From contig MSHD01000035.1 of NCBI GenBank assembly GCA_001941045.1, positions 1 to 64,000 on the forward strand: a stretch of DNA of 64,000 nt, read 5' to 3'. The notes below the pieces were generated by a model. That model was not told where the DNA came from, did not search any database, and saw only the letters and a list, made by a program, of their open reading frames with translations. Shown piece after piece: positions 9,232 to 17,434 of this stretch. The position numbers were made by a program, and so were the translations under genes. The stretch's first letter is position 1. Each line of letters opens with the position of its first letter. Source of the DNA: Lachnospiraceae bacterium Zagget2 (lineage in GTDB: Bacteria; Bacillota; Clostridia; Lachnospirales; Lachnospiraceae).

Positions 9232-9336
9232 TTAATCCATGCACTTTCCCTGCACGCCCGTGTCGAACTCCGGATTCATGATATAGAAATTATTGGCGTC
9301 GAGATGATCCTGCACGATACGCAGAGCTTCGCCGAA
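9232..9336 (-). CDS. cotJC: cotJC fragment 4 of 4 (C-terminus)
   Basis: Too short for the ORF track. The minus strand reads RFGEALRIVQDHLDANNFYI then MNPEFDTGVQGKCMD and stop (TAA, 9232-9234), the C-terminal helix and tail of CotJC-type manganese catalase. Upstream of the shared GCTTC[G/A]CCGAA sequence the reading frame enters E3 DNA (the recombinase end), so this piece has no start of its own. Fused to fragment 3 it continues ...HFQRFG|EALRIVQ in frame. A terminator follows. It is intact, with no frameshift or stop, which is not what a decayed gene looks like. Confidence 0.93.
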   Translation of the reverse strand, partial: FGEALRIVQDHLDANNFYIMNPEFDTGVQGKCMD

Positions 9337-9358
9337 ACGGGCGGATGCAAGTATCAAA
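9326..9358. repeat. E3 attachment site, left end
   Basis: The plus strand shows GCTTCGCCGAA followed by the inward arm CGAAACGGGCGGATGCAAG. The 11-bp GCTTCRCCGAA recurs at 18792-18802 with one mismatch. The arm is repeated inverted at the other end of E3. Joining the inner halves gives CCCGTTTCG-CTTCRC-CGAAACGGG, a palindrome centred on TC (GA on the coding strand). Confidence 0.85.
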
Positions 9359-10877
9359 TACTCCACGTGATTTCCATCTTTCCGTCCGCGATCGTGATCA
9401 CGTTAATCAGAATATCCGCCACGGCCTTCCTCTGCTCAAAACTGCAGGTCTCCCATTTCGCAGCGGGATTGATCAGCGGTGTAGTCTGCTCGTCCGGCGC
9501 GGCAGTCAGCGCCCCTATCTCCTCCTGAAGTCTCTTCTTCTCCGCATCCAGCGCCTCCACATGTTCTCCGATGTAACGCAGTAAGACCGCATTGGCATCA
9601 ACGGTCTTTGCCAGCAGCTCCTGAATCTCCTTCTCAATCCCCGCCAGCCGAATCCGTTTCTCATTGATCTGCGGATCAGCGCAGCGCTCCTCCGGGCCTG
9701 CAGGCACGGGGAATTCCGCCAGCCGCTCCCCTATCGCGCGATGCACATATTCCTCCAGCACCTCCGCATAGACTGTGCAGAGCGTTCCCCGGCACTTCTC
9801 CTTCTTCGTCGCAAGCGCTGCACTGCAGACAAAATAGCGCTGCCGCCTGGTATTCGCCTTCGCAATTGTCAGGCTGTGACCGCACCTGCCACATTTAACC
9901 TTGCCGGAGAGCCAGGAATTCTTCGCCCCGCAGGTTCTGGTGGAGCGGCGATTCTGAAGGCAGCGCCGCCTGCATTTCAGCCATACATATGAAGAGACAA
10001 GCCCCTCATGGGGCGCGAGCACGATCTCCTTGTCGCGCAGGTCGCCCTGACGGCGCGAAGTCGATACGGTTCCCTGATAAAGATAACAGGCATTGTAGCC
10101 GGTAAAGTCAGAAACCGGATTAACGATATTCGCCCCCTGCTCCCGGAAAAAATCATAGACGTCCATATCCGCCCGCACATAGACCGGATTACGCAGCATC
10201 TCGCTCAGCCGCGCCGTCGTCCACGTCCCACCGCGCAGATGGCGAAACCCCCGCTCGTTAAAATCAGCGATAATATCTCCCAGCGAATTTTCAGGATCTG
10301 CGTACAGCTCATACATCCGGCGTATCTGCTCCGCCTCCTCCGGAACCGGGACATACATGGAGGTTCTGACACCATCGATCACCGTATCTGTCTTCGCAAA
10401 ACCGTAGGGAATCCGCCCTCCCATATAGAAGCCGCGCCGGCAGCGCGCATAGTAGGCGTCGGTCACGCGCTTCTGTATCGTCTCCCGCTCCAGCTGCGCA
10501 AAGACGATGCAGATATTGAGCATTGCCCGGCCGATCGGCGTGGAGGTATCAAAACGCTCCGTGGAGGAGACAAACTCCACGGAGTATTTTTGAAACACGT
10601 CCATCATATTGGCGAAGTCCAGGATCGAGCGGCTGATCCGGTCCAGCTTGTAGACGATCACCCGCGCGATCTTCCCCTGCCGGATATCCCCCAGCATCTC
10701 CTCAAAGGCCGGACGATTCGTATTTTTGCCGCTGTAGCCCCGGTCTGCGTATTCCCGATACGGACCGCCGTGAGTCTCACAGCGGCAGTATTCCAGCTGG
10801 CTCTCGATCGAAATGCTGTCTGCCCGCTCCACAGACTGGCGGGCGTAAAGGGCATCGTAATATGTGGCTCTTTCCAT
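9354..10877 (-). CDS. Large serine recombinase of element E3
   Basis: This 507-aa protein has the resolvase/invertase catalytic domain first (nucleophile Ser in YARQSVERADS; DRGYSGKNTNRPAF; YKLDRISRS), then a Recombinase domain (IPYGFAKTD...), a zinc ribbon (CGRCGHSL...YFVCS...KCRGT) and a long coiled coil (residues about 390-450). That is the full layout of large serine integrases. It reads toward the element end and stops next to the attachment core. The presumed job is integration and excision of E3 at cotJC. Large serine integrases need a directionality factor for excision; I cannot identify one for E3 with confidence. Confidence 0.95.
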   Translation of the reverse strand: MERATYYDALYARQSVERADSISIESQLEYCRCETHGGPYREYADRGYSGKNTNRPAFEEMLGDIRQGKIARVIVYKLDRISRSILDFANMMDVFQKYSVEFVSSTERFDTSTPIGRAMLNICIVFAQLERETIQKRVTDAYYARCRRGFYMGGRIPYGFAKTDTVIDGVRTSMYVPVPEEAEQIRRMYELYADPENSLGDIIADFNERGFRHLRGGTWTTARLSEMLRNPVYVRADMDVYDFFREQGANIVNPVSDFTGYNACYLYQGTVSTSRRQGDLRDKEIVLAPHEGLVSSYVWLKCRRRCLQNRRSTRTCGAKNSWLSGKVKCGRCGHSLTIAKANTRRQRYFVCSAALATKKEKCRGTLCTVYAEVLEEYVHRAIGERLAEFPVPAGPEERCADPQINEKRIRLAGIEKEIQELLAKTVDANAVLLRYIGEHVEALDAEKKRLQEEIGALTAAPDEQTTPLINPAAKWETCSFEQRKAVADILINVITIADGKMEITWSI

Positions 10878-10924
10878 CTAAAGATCCTGCTCTTCTCACA
10901 TGAAATGTTATATTTTATGCTTTT

Positions 10925-10971
10925 TTGTACAGAAAGAAGCACCGGACACCCTGTCGGGGGCCCGGCGCTTC
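10925..10971 (-). terminator. Terminator between dipeptidase gene and E3 recombinase
   Basis: An inverted repeat GAAGCACCGG...CCGGCGCTTC encloses a further GGACACCC/GGGGGCC core. It lies 9 nt past the dipeptidase stop and is followed on the minus strand by TTTCTGTAC (on the plus strand by TTTTTC). It separates the cargo operon from the recombinase gene. Confidence 0.65.
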
Positions 10972-10979
10972 TTTTTCGC

Positions 10980-11969
10980 CTAGTCCATGGCATCTTCCAT
11001 CACACGGATTACATTCTTATAAAATATCTTCTCGATCTCTCCTCCGCTGAAGCCTTCCTTTGACAGTGCATCCTCCAGCAATGACATTTTCGAGCAGTCA
11101 GAAATCTGAAGATTCCCGCTGATTCCGTCCAGGTCCGAGCCGATTCCCACACAGTCGATACCGCCGACATTCGCCATATGGCGTGCATGGCGGGCCATCA
11201 GAGCCGCCGTGCTGTCCTTGCAGCTGATGTCTTTGTTCAGGAATTCCGGTCCAAAATTGATCCCGGCCACACCGCCCGCTTTTCCCAGCGTCCGGATCAT
11301 CTCATCTGTCAGGTTCCTGCGGTGCGGACTTAAGGCACGCGCGTTGGAGTGCGTTGCGACGAAGGGTTTTCTGCAGATATCCGCAACGTCATAGAAGCCC
11401 CCGTCAGACAGATGGGATACGTCCACCAGCATTCCCAGATCCTGCATGTAGCTGACGGCCTCTTTTCCAAAGTCTGTAAGACCGCTGGTCATGATCTCCC
11501 GGTCATCGGAATTCGGCGCGCCAAAGCAGTTCGGTTCGTTCCAGGTCAGCGACAGGGCGCGGAAGCCCTGATCGTAGAATTCCTTCAGCTTTTCCATTCT
11601 GCCGTTTACGGCGCGACCATCCTCCATACTCAGAATCGCAGACATTTTCCCGGCCTTTTTATTTTGTCTTACCTCGTCAGCATTTGCAGCCAGGGCGATC
11701 ATCTCCGGATGCCTTGCCAGATTATCCTGCAGATATGTCCGCAGCGTCTGAATATATACCTCATCCTCCATGGCTTCCAGACCCAGCGCACCATACATTC
11801 TCTTTGGCGGGAGAAATACTGCAAAAAACTGCGCCAGCTGCCCCGCCTCTTCCATTCTCCTGAAATCTACCGCTATGACCCCGGAGTCGTAGAGGTCCGC
11901 TTTTTCCCTGTCCCGCAGAAGCAGCATGGACAGGGAATCACAGTGCATATCGATAAACATTGTCTTCAT
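10980..11969 (-). CDS. Membrane dipeptidase (renal dipeptidase family, M19)
   Basis: This 329-aa protein has the M19 metal-binding pattern: FIDMHCDSL at the N-terminus, SMEDGRA (bridging Glu), FVATHSNAR (His ligands) and GIGSDLDGI near the C-terminus. M19 enzymes hydrolyse dipeptides, including Cys-Gly and its S-conjugates in the animal enzyme. It is the last gene of a minus-strand operon with a C-S-lyase-type enzyme and DUF5058-like protein, which suggests it frees cysteine (or an S-substituted cysteine) from a dipeptide for the lyase. The start at 11969 has GGAGGG nine nt before it. The substrate assignment is inference. Confidence 0.9.
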   Translation of the reverse strand: MKTMFIDMHCDSLSMLLLRDREKADLYDSGVIAVDFRRMEEAGQLAQFFAVFLPPKRMYGALGLEAMEDEVYIQTLRTYLQDNLARHPEMIALAANADEVRQNKKAGKMSAILSMEDGRAVNGRMEKLKEFYDQGFRALSLTWNEPNCFGAPNSDDREIMTSGLTDFGKEAVSYMQDLGMLVDVSHLSDGGFYDVADICRKPFVATHSNARALSPHRRNLTDEMIRTLGKAGGVAGINFGPEFLNKDISCKDSTAALMARHARHMANVGGIDCVGIGSDLDGISGNLQISDCSKMSLLEDALSKEGFSGGEIEKIFYKNVIRVMEDAMD

Positions 11970-11989
11970 CGATTAAACCCTCCAGAACA

Positions 11990-12443
11990 TTTTTCTCAAT
12001 GCGTTTCCGCACTTTCATCAAGCCTGCAGTCACGCCTGAATTCCCACGATGGTCACAATCTGCCCGCGCGGGGTGTTGATATCCGCCTTCATGGCTGACT
12101 GCAGATTCAGTGCCACCGGAAAGCGCATACCACTCACATTGCCGGAAAGGTAACCCATATAGGTTCCGGCGCTTCCCAGGACCGGCCAGTAGGCCAGCGG
12201 TTCCGTCACCCAGACTCCGAAACAGAAAACGCAAAGTGCGACGATTACATTAATATAATCCGTAACAGGTGTCGTATAGCCCTTCACAATCAGAAAATAA
12301 GCAGTCGGAAGGAAAGAGAAAAACAGAGCCACCACCATGGTGATCCGTCCGATTCTGTGTACATTCGGCACAAATTCCGCCGTGTAAGCATCCTGCGCTT
12401 CGGCTTCTCTGCTTTCTGTGTTTGTCGTATTCATTTCACTCAT
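11990..12443 (-). pseudogene. Truncated membrane protein paired with DUF5058-like gene
   Basis: The ORF (12030-12443) encodes 137 aa with a polar N-terminal tail and about two full membrane segments, then stops inside what looks like a third (GQIVTIVGIQA, stop). Just downstream, in another frame, KVRKRIEKNVLEGLI looks like a cytoplasmic tail. This pattern fits an internal deletion with a frame change in a gene that was once longer. It lies 12 nt after the DUF5058-like gene, so the two probably formed a membrane pair. Whether the short form still works is unknown. I do not recognise the family by name. Confidence 0.55.
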
Positions 12444-12455
12444 TCTTCTTTTCCT

Positions 12456-13157
12456 TTACATCAACACCGTAATAAGCTGGCCAACAACCATCGCCGCAAT
12501 CATGGCAATCGCCATGCCAAAGCTGGCAAGTCCCTTTACTTTATTTCCAAGCAGTATAATCAGATAGCAGACCACTGCTGATGTGATCGCTGCGACCACC
12601 TTTACCGGCGTGTTCACATATGACATCATCATATATCCCAGAATTGCCATCATCGCTGCCTTCGACATATAGGGGACAAAGCTGCGGCCACCGCTCTTTT
12701 TGCTTTTCTCCGTTGCATTATCCAGAGGTTTCAGCGTAATAATTGTGTTGAGCATATAAGGCGCAGACGCCAGCGTCATTCCAAAAAGGCAGAGCACTAA
12801 AACGGCCGGTGTAAATGCTTCCGTCCCGAACTCGACCCCCATCGTACTGGAGCACAGACTTGCTATCATCAGTTCAAAAACCGGCGCGCCGATCACCCCG
12901 CAGCGCATAAACGCAGCTCCCGAGCCAATCAGAACGATCAGAGACAGCAGCACTGACAGCACAGAAATCGAGGGCCCTACCGCCGCCAGCGCTCCTGTCT
13001 TTGCAGCCTGTCCGATTTCTTCCTGCGTGACCACTTTATGTTTCTTATTAAAATTCAATGCCAGGCGCAGGAAAAGCAGAGCCTGAACGACGACATTGAC
13101 AATCAGCAGAATTGCAAATACCCATACTGTTCCATTTACCGTTGCAATTGTGTCCAT
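12456..13157 (-). CDS. DUF5058-like integral membrane protein
   Basis: This 233-aa, strongly hydrophobic protein has about six membrane segments. The character is of a small transporter-like family that I associate with DUF5058 (AAVGPSISVLSVLLSLIVLI; GVEFGTEAFTP; YVNTPVKVVAAI). Function is not established. It sits between a PLP C-S lyase gene and an M19 dipeptidase gene under a shared MarR-type operator, so uptake of the dipeptide or amino acid substrate is a reasonable guess. The neighbouring partner gene appears truncated. Confidence 0.65.
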   Translation of the reverse strand: MDTIATVNGTVWVFAILLIVNVVVQALLFLRLALNFNKKHKVVTQEEIGQAAKTGALAAVGPSISVLSVLLSLIVLIGSGAAFMRCGVIGAPVFELMIASLCSSTMGVEFGTEAFTPAVLVLCLFGMTLASAPYMLNTIITLKPLDNATEKSKKSGGRSFVPYMSKAAMMAILGYMMMSYVNTPVKVVAAITSAVVCYLIILLGNKVKGLASFGMAIAMIAAMVVGQLITVLM

Positions 13158-13179
13158 GAGTTCCTCCTATTCTATTCTC

Positions 13180-14391
13180 TTATCTTGTTGTCTGTTCATA
13201 TTCTTCGATCGCTCTCGCGATACGGTCGATGGCCTCAAGAATGACCGCCTTCGGGCTGGTGAGACAAAGACGGAGATAATGTTCTCCCTGCTCCGGATCA
13301 TGAGCAAGCCCGCCCTGAATCGCAACATTTGCGAGATGATTGACAATATACTGAAGCGTATCCGCCGGGTAACCATAGCCGGAGAAATCAACCCACAGAA
13401 TATAGGTGCCTTCCGGAACATATGCCGTCGCATTCGGCAGCTTTTTCTTCAGATAATCGACCGTTTCCCTTATGCTCTCGTCGAGATAAGCGTTCAGCGC
13501 ATCCAGCCAGTCTTCGCTCTCATTGTACGCAGCCGTCATGGCTGCAATCGAGAAGGGGGACGGCATTTCCGTCGCATAATCGGCGCAGAACCGCGCCCGG
13601 AGCTTATCATCCGGGATTACTGTGTAAGCGCACTGCAATCCCATCAGATTAAAGGATTTATTGACGCCGGAAACCATCACGAGATTGCTGCGGTCGGCAC
13701 ATGCGTCAATCACAGGGATGTGTTTCACCCAGGAGCGAACCAGATCCGAATGAATTTCATCTGAAGCGAGAATCACATGATTTTCACGGCAGATCTTCGC
13801 CATGCGCGCCAGCTCCTCTTTCGTCCAGACCCGTCCCACAGGGTTTTCCGGAGAGCAGAGCACATATACCTTGTTTTCCGGCTCGGCGCAGAGCTGTTCA
13901 AACTTCTCCCAGTCCATCCGGTAATCGCCTGGAGACGGCTGCAGCATCTGACAGTTCACAACCCGCCGTCCCAGCCTCTGAATCGTCGATGTGAAATTGC
14001 TGTAAACCGGGCGGCACAGAATGATACCGTCTCCCGGAGAAGAAAATGCCCGGATCGACTGCCCGATTCCGTCCAGCGCCCCGCTGCAGTGCACAATCCA
14101 CTCTCTCTTCAGCTCCACTCCGAACCTGCGCTGATACCATGAGATAATAGCCCCGCGATATTCATCGGAGGCTTCGTCCGTGGTATAGCCGAAGGTGCCG
14201 AAATCCGCCACGCGGTGAAGCGCCCGTGTGATCGCCGGAGCGCACTGGAAATCCATATCCGCGATCAACAGACGGATGCTGTCCTCATCAAGCCGCAAAT
14301 CCGGAACAAGCCTCCAGAAATACTTTCTGTCGTCATACTTCATGGAATAGGTCCCTCTGCGGTCCACAGACTGATCAAAGTTAAACTGCAC
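13180..14391 (-). CDS. PLP-dependent C-S lyase / aminotransferase (MalY/PatB type)
   Basis: This 403-aa class I/II aminotransferase-fold protein has the PLP lysine in VSGVNKSFNLMG, SPENPVGRVW, and LADEIHSDL-like ILASDEIHSDL. This pattern marks the MalY/PatB cystathionine beta-lyase group, which breaks C-S bonds in cystathionine, cysteine or cysteine S-conjugates. The start is a GTG with GGGAG upstream. It is the first gene of the minus-strand E3 operon and sits behind a consensus promoter with two TTTTAG-NNN-CTAAAA operators. A second such enzyme is encoded divergently at 15208. Confidence 0.88.
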   Translation of the reverse strand: MQFNFDQSVDRRGTYSMKYDDRKYFWRLVPDLRLDEDSIRLLIADMDFQCAPAITRALHRVADFGTFGYTTDEASDEYRGAIISWYQRRFGVELKREWIVHCSGALDGIGQSIRAFSSPGDGIILCRPVYSNFTSTIQRLGRRVVNCQMLQPSPGDYRMDWEKFEQLCAEPENKVYVLCSPENPVGRVWTKEELARMAKICRENHVILASDEIHSDLVRSWVKHIPVIDACADRSNLVMVSGVNKSFNLMGLQCAYTVIPDDKLRARFCADYATEMPSPFSIAAMTAAYNESEDWLDALNAYLDESIRETVDYLKKKLPNATAYVPEGTYILWVDFSGYGYPADTLQYIVNHLANVAIQGGLAHDPEQGEHYLRLCLTSPKAVILEAIDRIARAIEEYEQTTR

Positions 14392-14432
14392 AAATTCACT
14401 CCCTTTCTCCGCCTTCTAATGCAGGCTTTTTG

Positions 14433-14447
14433 TTTTAGCATCTAAAA
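14433..14447. promoter_or_regulatory. Palindromic operator 1, TTTTAG-CAT-CTAAAA
   Basis: This perfect 6-bp-arm palindrome lies in the leader of the minus-strand operon, exactly 40 bp (centre to centre) from operator 2. The same TTAG-NNN-CTAA pattern occurs at the divergent promoter near 15141. It is a candidate binding site for the MarR regulator encoded next door. Confidence 0.7.
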
Positions 14448-14472
14448 TATTTGTTCGAACAAAAGGCGCACT

Positions 14473-14487
14473 TTTTAGCACCTAAAA
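14473..14487. promoter_or_regulatory. Palindromic operator 2, TTTTAG-CAC-CTAAAA
   Basis: This 15-bp palindrome starts 2 bp downstream of the -10 box of the promoter at 14490-14518, where a bound repressor would block transcription start. The arms are identical to operator 1. Confidence 0.75.
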
Positions 14488-14489
14488 TA

Positions 14490-14518
14490 ATATTACTGAA
14501 AAGTATCACCTCTGTCAA
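14490..14518 (-). promoter_or_regulatory. SigA-type promoter of the C-S lyase/dipeptidase operon
   Basis: The minus strand shows TTGACA, a 17-bp spacer, then TAATAT. The -35 box is a perfect consensus. Transcription would run into the GTG start at 14391 through operators 2 and 1. Confidence 0.8.
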
Positions 14519-14564
14519 CAGAAATTATTGTTTTTTATCGATTTTGCCAAAAAACCTGCGGATT

Positions 14565-15041
14565 TTACTCACCTGTAAACCACCTGCACATGTACGACTC
14601 ATAATCGCGGATCATCTCCAACTGCTCTTCCGTAAATTGATGGAGATAGGTCTGATCCAGATTTTTGTATCGATCACAGTCATATTTCAGATGCTCCCAG
14701 TAAAAATCTTTTCCCTTCCCCGTAAGTGTGACGATCGTTTCCCTGCGGTTGGAAGGATTTTTTGAGCGGGTTATATATCCTTTTTTTTCAAGGCGAGCGG
14801 CAATCTGGGACACCGCACCATGGGACACCGCCAATGCCTCCGCGATCTCCGACATGGTCGCCCCGTCATCGGGCTTTACTGCGAGCATAAAGTGCGCTTC
14901 CCGCATGTAGATAAAATCATCCGTATTATAACCGCGACTTGCATTCATATACTGTGTGAATTCCTTGGTCGAGATGGCTTTCAATTCCAGAATTTCGCTG
15001 ATCAGACGTATACGCGGTTCAATATTATCAGGATAATACAT
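14565..15041 (-). CDS. MarR family transcriptional regulator
   Basis: This protein of about 158 aa has the MarR winged-helix layout: GATMSEIAEALAVSHGAVSQ as recognition helix, then ARLEKKGYITRSKNPSNRRETIVTLT as the wing. The start is set at MYYPDN (15041) because the GGAGG lies between the first ATG of the track and this one. It sits between two divergent transcripts, both of which carry TTAG-NNN-CTAA palindromes just after their -10 boxes. It is probably the repressor of the E3 C-S-lyase module; the ligand is unknown but could be a cysteine S-conjugate or thiol. Confidence 0.9.
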   Translation of the reverse strand: MYYPDNIEPRIRLISEILELKAISTKEFTQYMNASRGYNTDDFIYMREAHFMLAVKPDDGATMSEIAEALAVSHGAVSQIAARLEKKGYITRSKNPSNRRETIVTLTGKGKDFYWEHLKYDCDRYKNLDQTYLHQFTEEQLEMIRDYESYMCRWFTGE

Positions 15042-15072
15042 AGAGACCTCCATTTACTGCTTTCTGACATTT

Positions 15073-15151
15073 ATCATACGCGATTGATTTCGTAAAAGCA
15101 AGAATGCTTCTTGCATTATAGCAAAATTTATAATAATATGTTAGTATCTAA
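15073..15151. promoter_or_regulatory. Divergent promoter region between marR and second C-S lyase
   Basis: Minus strand, toward marR: TTGCTT, 17-bp spacer, TATGAT (15073-15101). Plus strand, toward the lyase: TTGCAT, 17-bp spacer, TAATAT (15111-15139). The 17-bp palindrome GCAAGAA-TGC-TTCTTGC (15098-15114) overlaps both -35 boxes. TTAGTATCTAA (15141-15151) begins one base past the plus-strand -10 box, the same position as operator 2 in the other promoter. Confidence 0.75.
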
Positions 15152-15207
15152 ATCGTGAGTTACTTAAGCGCAAGAACATTCCCCGCATTGACAGGAGGAA
15201 AAAGAAA

Positions 15208-16416
15208 GTGAAATATGACTTTACTTCTATTATGAATCGCCGCGGCGAGGACGCGATTGCGGTAGACGCAGTCGGTATTGCCAGGAGTCCTGTTCCCGGC
15301 CCGAAAGATGGCTTTGATGCAATTCCCATGTGGGTGGCGGATATGAATTTCCCTGTATTTCCGGGGATTCAGGAAGCCATAGCGGGCAGGATTCAGAAGG
15401 CGCACTTTGGATACTTTCGTCCAAGGCAGGAATATCTGCAGGCGATTATCCGCTGGCAGGAGACGCGGAACGATGTAAATGGACTTAATGAGGAGCATCT
15501 TGGATATGAAAACGGCGTACTCGGCGGGGTGATCAGCGCGCTGAATACCCTCTGCTCCCGGGGAGACAATATTCTTCTTCACTCTCCCACCTACGTCGGT
15601 TTCATCAACAGCCTTACAAATAATGGCTATCACATGGTTCTCTCCCCGTTGGTGCTGGACGAGAACGGCGTCTGGCGCATGGACTATGAGGACATGGAGA
15701 AAAAAATTGTGGAGAATAACATTCACGCGACCGTGTTCTGCTCGCCGCACAATCCCTGCGGGCGTGTATGGGAAAAATGGGAACTGGAGAAAGCCTTTGC
15801 CTTGTTTGAAAAATATGATGTAAAAGTGGTTTCGGACGAAATCTGGTCGGATATCATCCTGAACGGCCACAGACACACGCCATCACAGAGCGTCAGCGAC
15901 TGGGCCAGGCAGAATACCGTCGCCCTGTATGCTCCGTCCAAGACCTTCAATCTGGCAGGGCTGGTGGGCTCCTATCATATTATTTACAACAAGACGCTGC
16001 GCGACCGTGTCGATAAAGAATCCTCGCTGTCGCATTATAATAACATGAACGTGCTGTCCATGTATGCGCTGATCGGCGCGTACTGTCAGGATGGCGGGCA
16101 ATGGGTCGATGAACTGCGCGAAACGCTCAGCGGCAATGTGAATTATGCTTATGACTACATCAAAACGCATTTCAGGGGTGTGGAGCTTGCCAGACCCGAG
16201 GGCACCTATATGCTGTTCCTGGACTGCAGTAAGTGGTGCGAGGAATATGGCAAAACGATCGACCAGCTGCAGCGCTCCGGCTTCGATGTCGGCGTCGTCT
16301 GGCAGGATGGGCGGAATTTCTATGGTCCCTGCCATATCCGTATGAACCTGGCGCTTCCGCTTACAAGGGTGCAGGAAGCCATGGAGCGCCTGGACAGGTA
16401 CGTGTTTAACGCATAG
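15208..16416 (+). CDS. Second PLP-dependent C-S lyase (MalY/PatB type)
   Basis: This 402-aa paralogue of the enzyme at 13180 has the PLP lysine in APSKTFNLAG, MWVADMNFPV near the N-terminus, SPHNPCGRVWEKWEL, and VVSDEIWSDI. These are MalY/PatB features (cystathionine or cysteine-S-conjugate beta-lyase releasing a thiol, pyruvate and ammonia). The start is a GTG with AGGAGG nine nt upstream. It forms a plus-strand pair with the flavodoxin/ferredoxin gene 28 nt downstream and is divergent from marR. Two lyases in one element may differ in substrate. Confidence 0.9.
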   Translation: MKYDFTSIMNRRGEDAIAVDAVGIARSPVPGPKDGFDAIPMWVADMNFPVFPGIQEAIAGRIQKAHFGYFRPRQEYLQAIIRWQETRNDVNGLNEEHLGYENGVLGGVISALNTLCSRGDNILLHSPTYVGFINSLTNNGYHMVLSPLVLDENGVWRMDYEDMEKKIVENNIHATVFCSPHNPCGRVWEKWELEKAFALFEKYDVKVVSDEIWSDIILNGHRHTPSQSVSDWARQNTVALYAPSKTFNLAGLVGSYHIIYNKTLRDRVDKESSLSHYNNMNVLSMYALIGAYCQDGGQWVDELRETLSGNVNYAYDYIKTHFRGVELARPEGTYMLFLDCSKWCEEYGKTIDQLQRSGFDVGVVWQDGRNFYGPCHIRMNLALPLTRVQEAMERLDRYVFNA

Positions 16417-16444
16417 AAATACAAAAATTACAGGAGGAACGAAC

Positions 16445-17212
16445 ATGGAAGTAAATCAGATTGTTTTCAGCCCAACCGGAGGAACGCAAAAGGTCGCGGA
16501 TATTCTTACAGCGGAATGGAGCGAAACTGTTGACAGGATTGACCTGAGTGATCCCCGAACTGATGATACCGCCCTGCATTTTGAACAGGACGATCTCGCT
16601 GTTATCGCGGCTCCGTCTTTTGGCGGACGCGTGCCTGCTCTTGCGGCTGAACGGCTTGCGAAAATAAACGGTAACGGAGCCCGTTGCGTTGTCGTCTGCG
16701 TCTATGGAAACCGCGCGTATGAAGATACCCTGCTTGAACTGAGCGATCTTGCGGAACAGAGTAATTTCAGGGTTCTTGCCGCCATCTCCGCGGTTGCGGA
16801 GCATTCCATCATGCATCAGTACGCTGCTGGCCGACCGGATCAGCAGGACCAGAAGGAATTGCGCAGCTTTGCCGGAAAAATTCTGGAAAAATCGAAAAAC
16901 TGCGGCGCTGAAATACCCGCATTACAGATACCCGGCAATCGCCCCTATAAAAAGGGAGGCAGCATGGGACTGGTGCCAAAAGCAGACAGTAAATGTGTTG
17001 ACTGCGGTCTTTGCGCTGAAAAATGTCCGGCGCAGGCCATCAGCAGGGACAATATCAGAACCGCGGACAGTAAAAAGTGCATTTCCTGTATGAGATGCGT
17101 GGTTCAATGCCCACAGTCCGCCCGCAAATTGAATGCAGCGGTGGTTTCGGCTGCGGCGCTGGCGATGAAGAAGGTCTGTTCTGTAAGGAAAGAGAATGAA
17201 CTATTTATTTAA
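16445..17212 (+). CDS. EFR1-type flavodoxin/ferredoxin fusion protein
   Basis: This 255-aa protein has an N-terminal flavodoxin-like fold with the FMN phosphate loop in FSPTGGTQKVADIL, and two 4Fe-4S motifs near the C-terminus: CVDCGLCAEKCPAQAI and CISCMRCVVQCPQSAR. This layout is known as EFR1-family ferredoxin. It moves electrons; the partner is not known. Its place directly after the C-S lyase suggests it is induced with that module, perhaps for reduction of disulfides or of released thiol or sulfur products. That link is inference. Confidence 0.88.
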   Translation: MEVNQIVFSPTGGTQKVADILTAEWSETVDRIDLSDPRTDDTALHFEQDDLAVIAAPSFGGRVPALAAERLAKINGNGARCVVVCVYGNRAYEDTLLELSDLAEQSNFRVLAAISAVAEHSIMHQYAAGRPDQQDQKELRSFAGKILEKSKNCGAEIPALQIPGNRPYKKGGSMGLVPKADSKCVDCGLCAEKCPAQAISRDNIRTADSKKCISCMRCVVQCPQSARKLNAAVVSAAALAMKKVCSVRKENELFI

Positions 17213-17383
17213 AGACTGATCCGGTTTGTCTGCAAAAACCGTAAAGAGCTGCCTTCCGATGTCAGCCTTTACGGTTTCTCTTTCTTCCTCTGTATAGCCG
17301 GGACGGCGCTCGATCACCTCAAGCTGCATGTTCTGCTCGGAGATCGCCGCCCTCTTACTCTCATAAAATGGTCTGTCTTTCAT
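17201..17383 (-). CDS. Small hypothetical protein (60 aa), doubtful
   Basis: This ORF encodes 60 residues with a charged character (YTEEERETVKADIGRQLFTV). No good ribosome-binding site precedes the ATG. The coding stretch contains an 11-bp inverted repeat, AAACCGTAAAG...CTTTACGGTTT, followed on the plus strand by TTTCTCTTTC, which may simply be the terminator of the EFR1 gene. The protein looks more conserved-like than random, and small charged proteins in such elements can be directionality factors. I cannot decide between the two readings. Confidence 0.4.
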   Translation of the reverse strand: MKDRPFYESKRAAISEQNMQLEVIERRPGYTEEERETVKADIGRQLFTVFADKPDQSLNK

Positions 17384-17434
17384 GTTTTATCTTATGAAAG
17401 ACGGCCTGTCCGTAATTCTCTCAGGATAGCTGCT

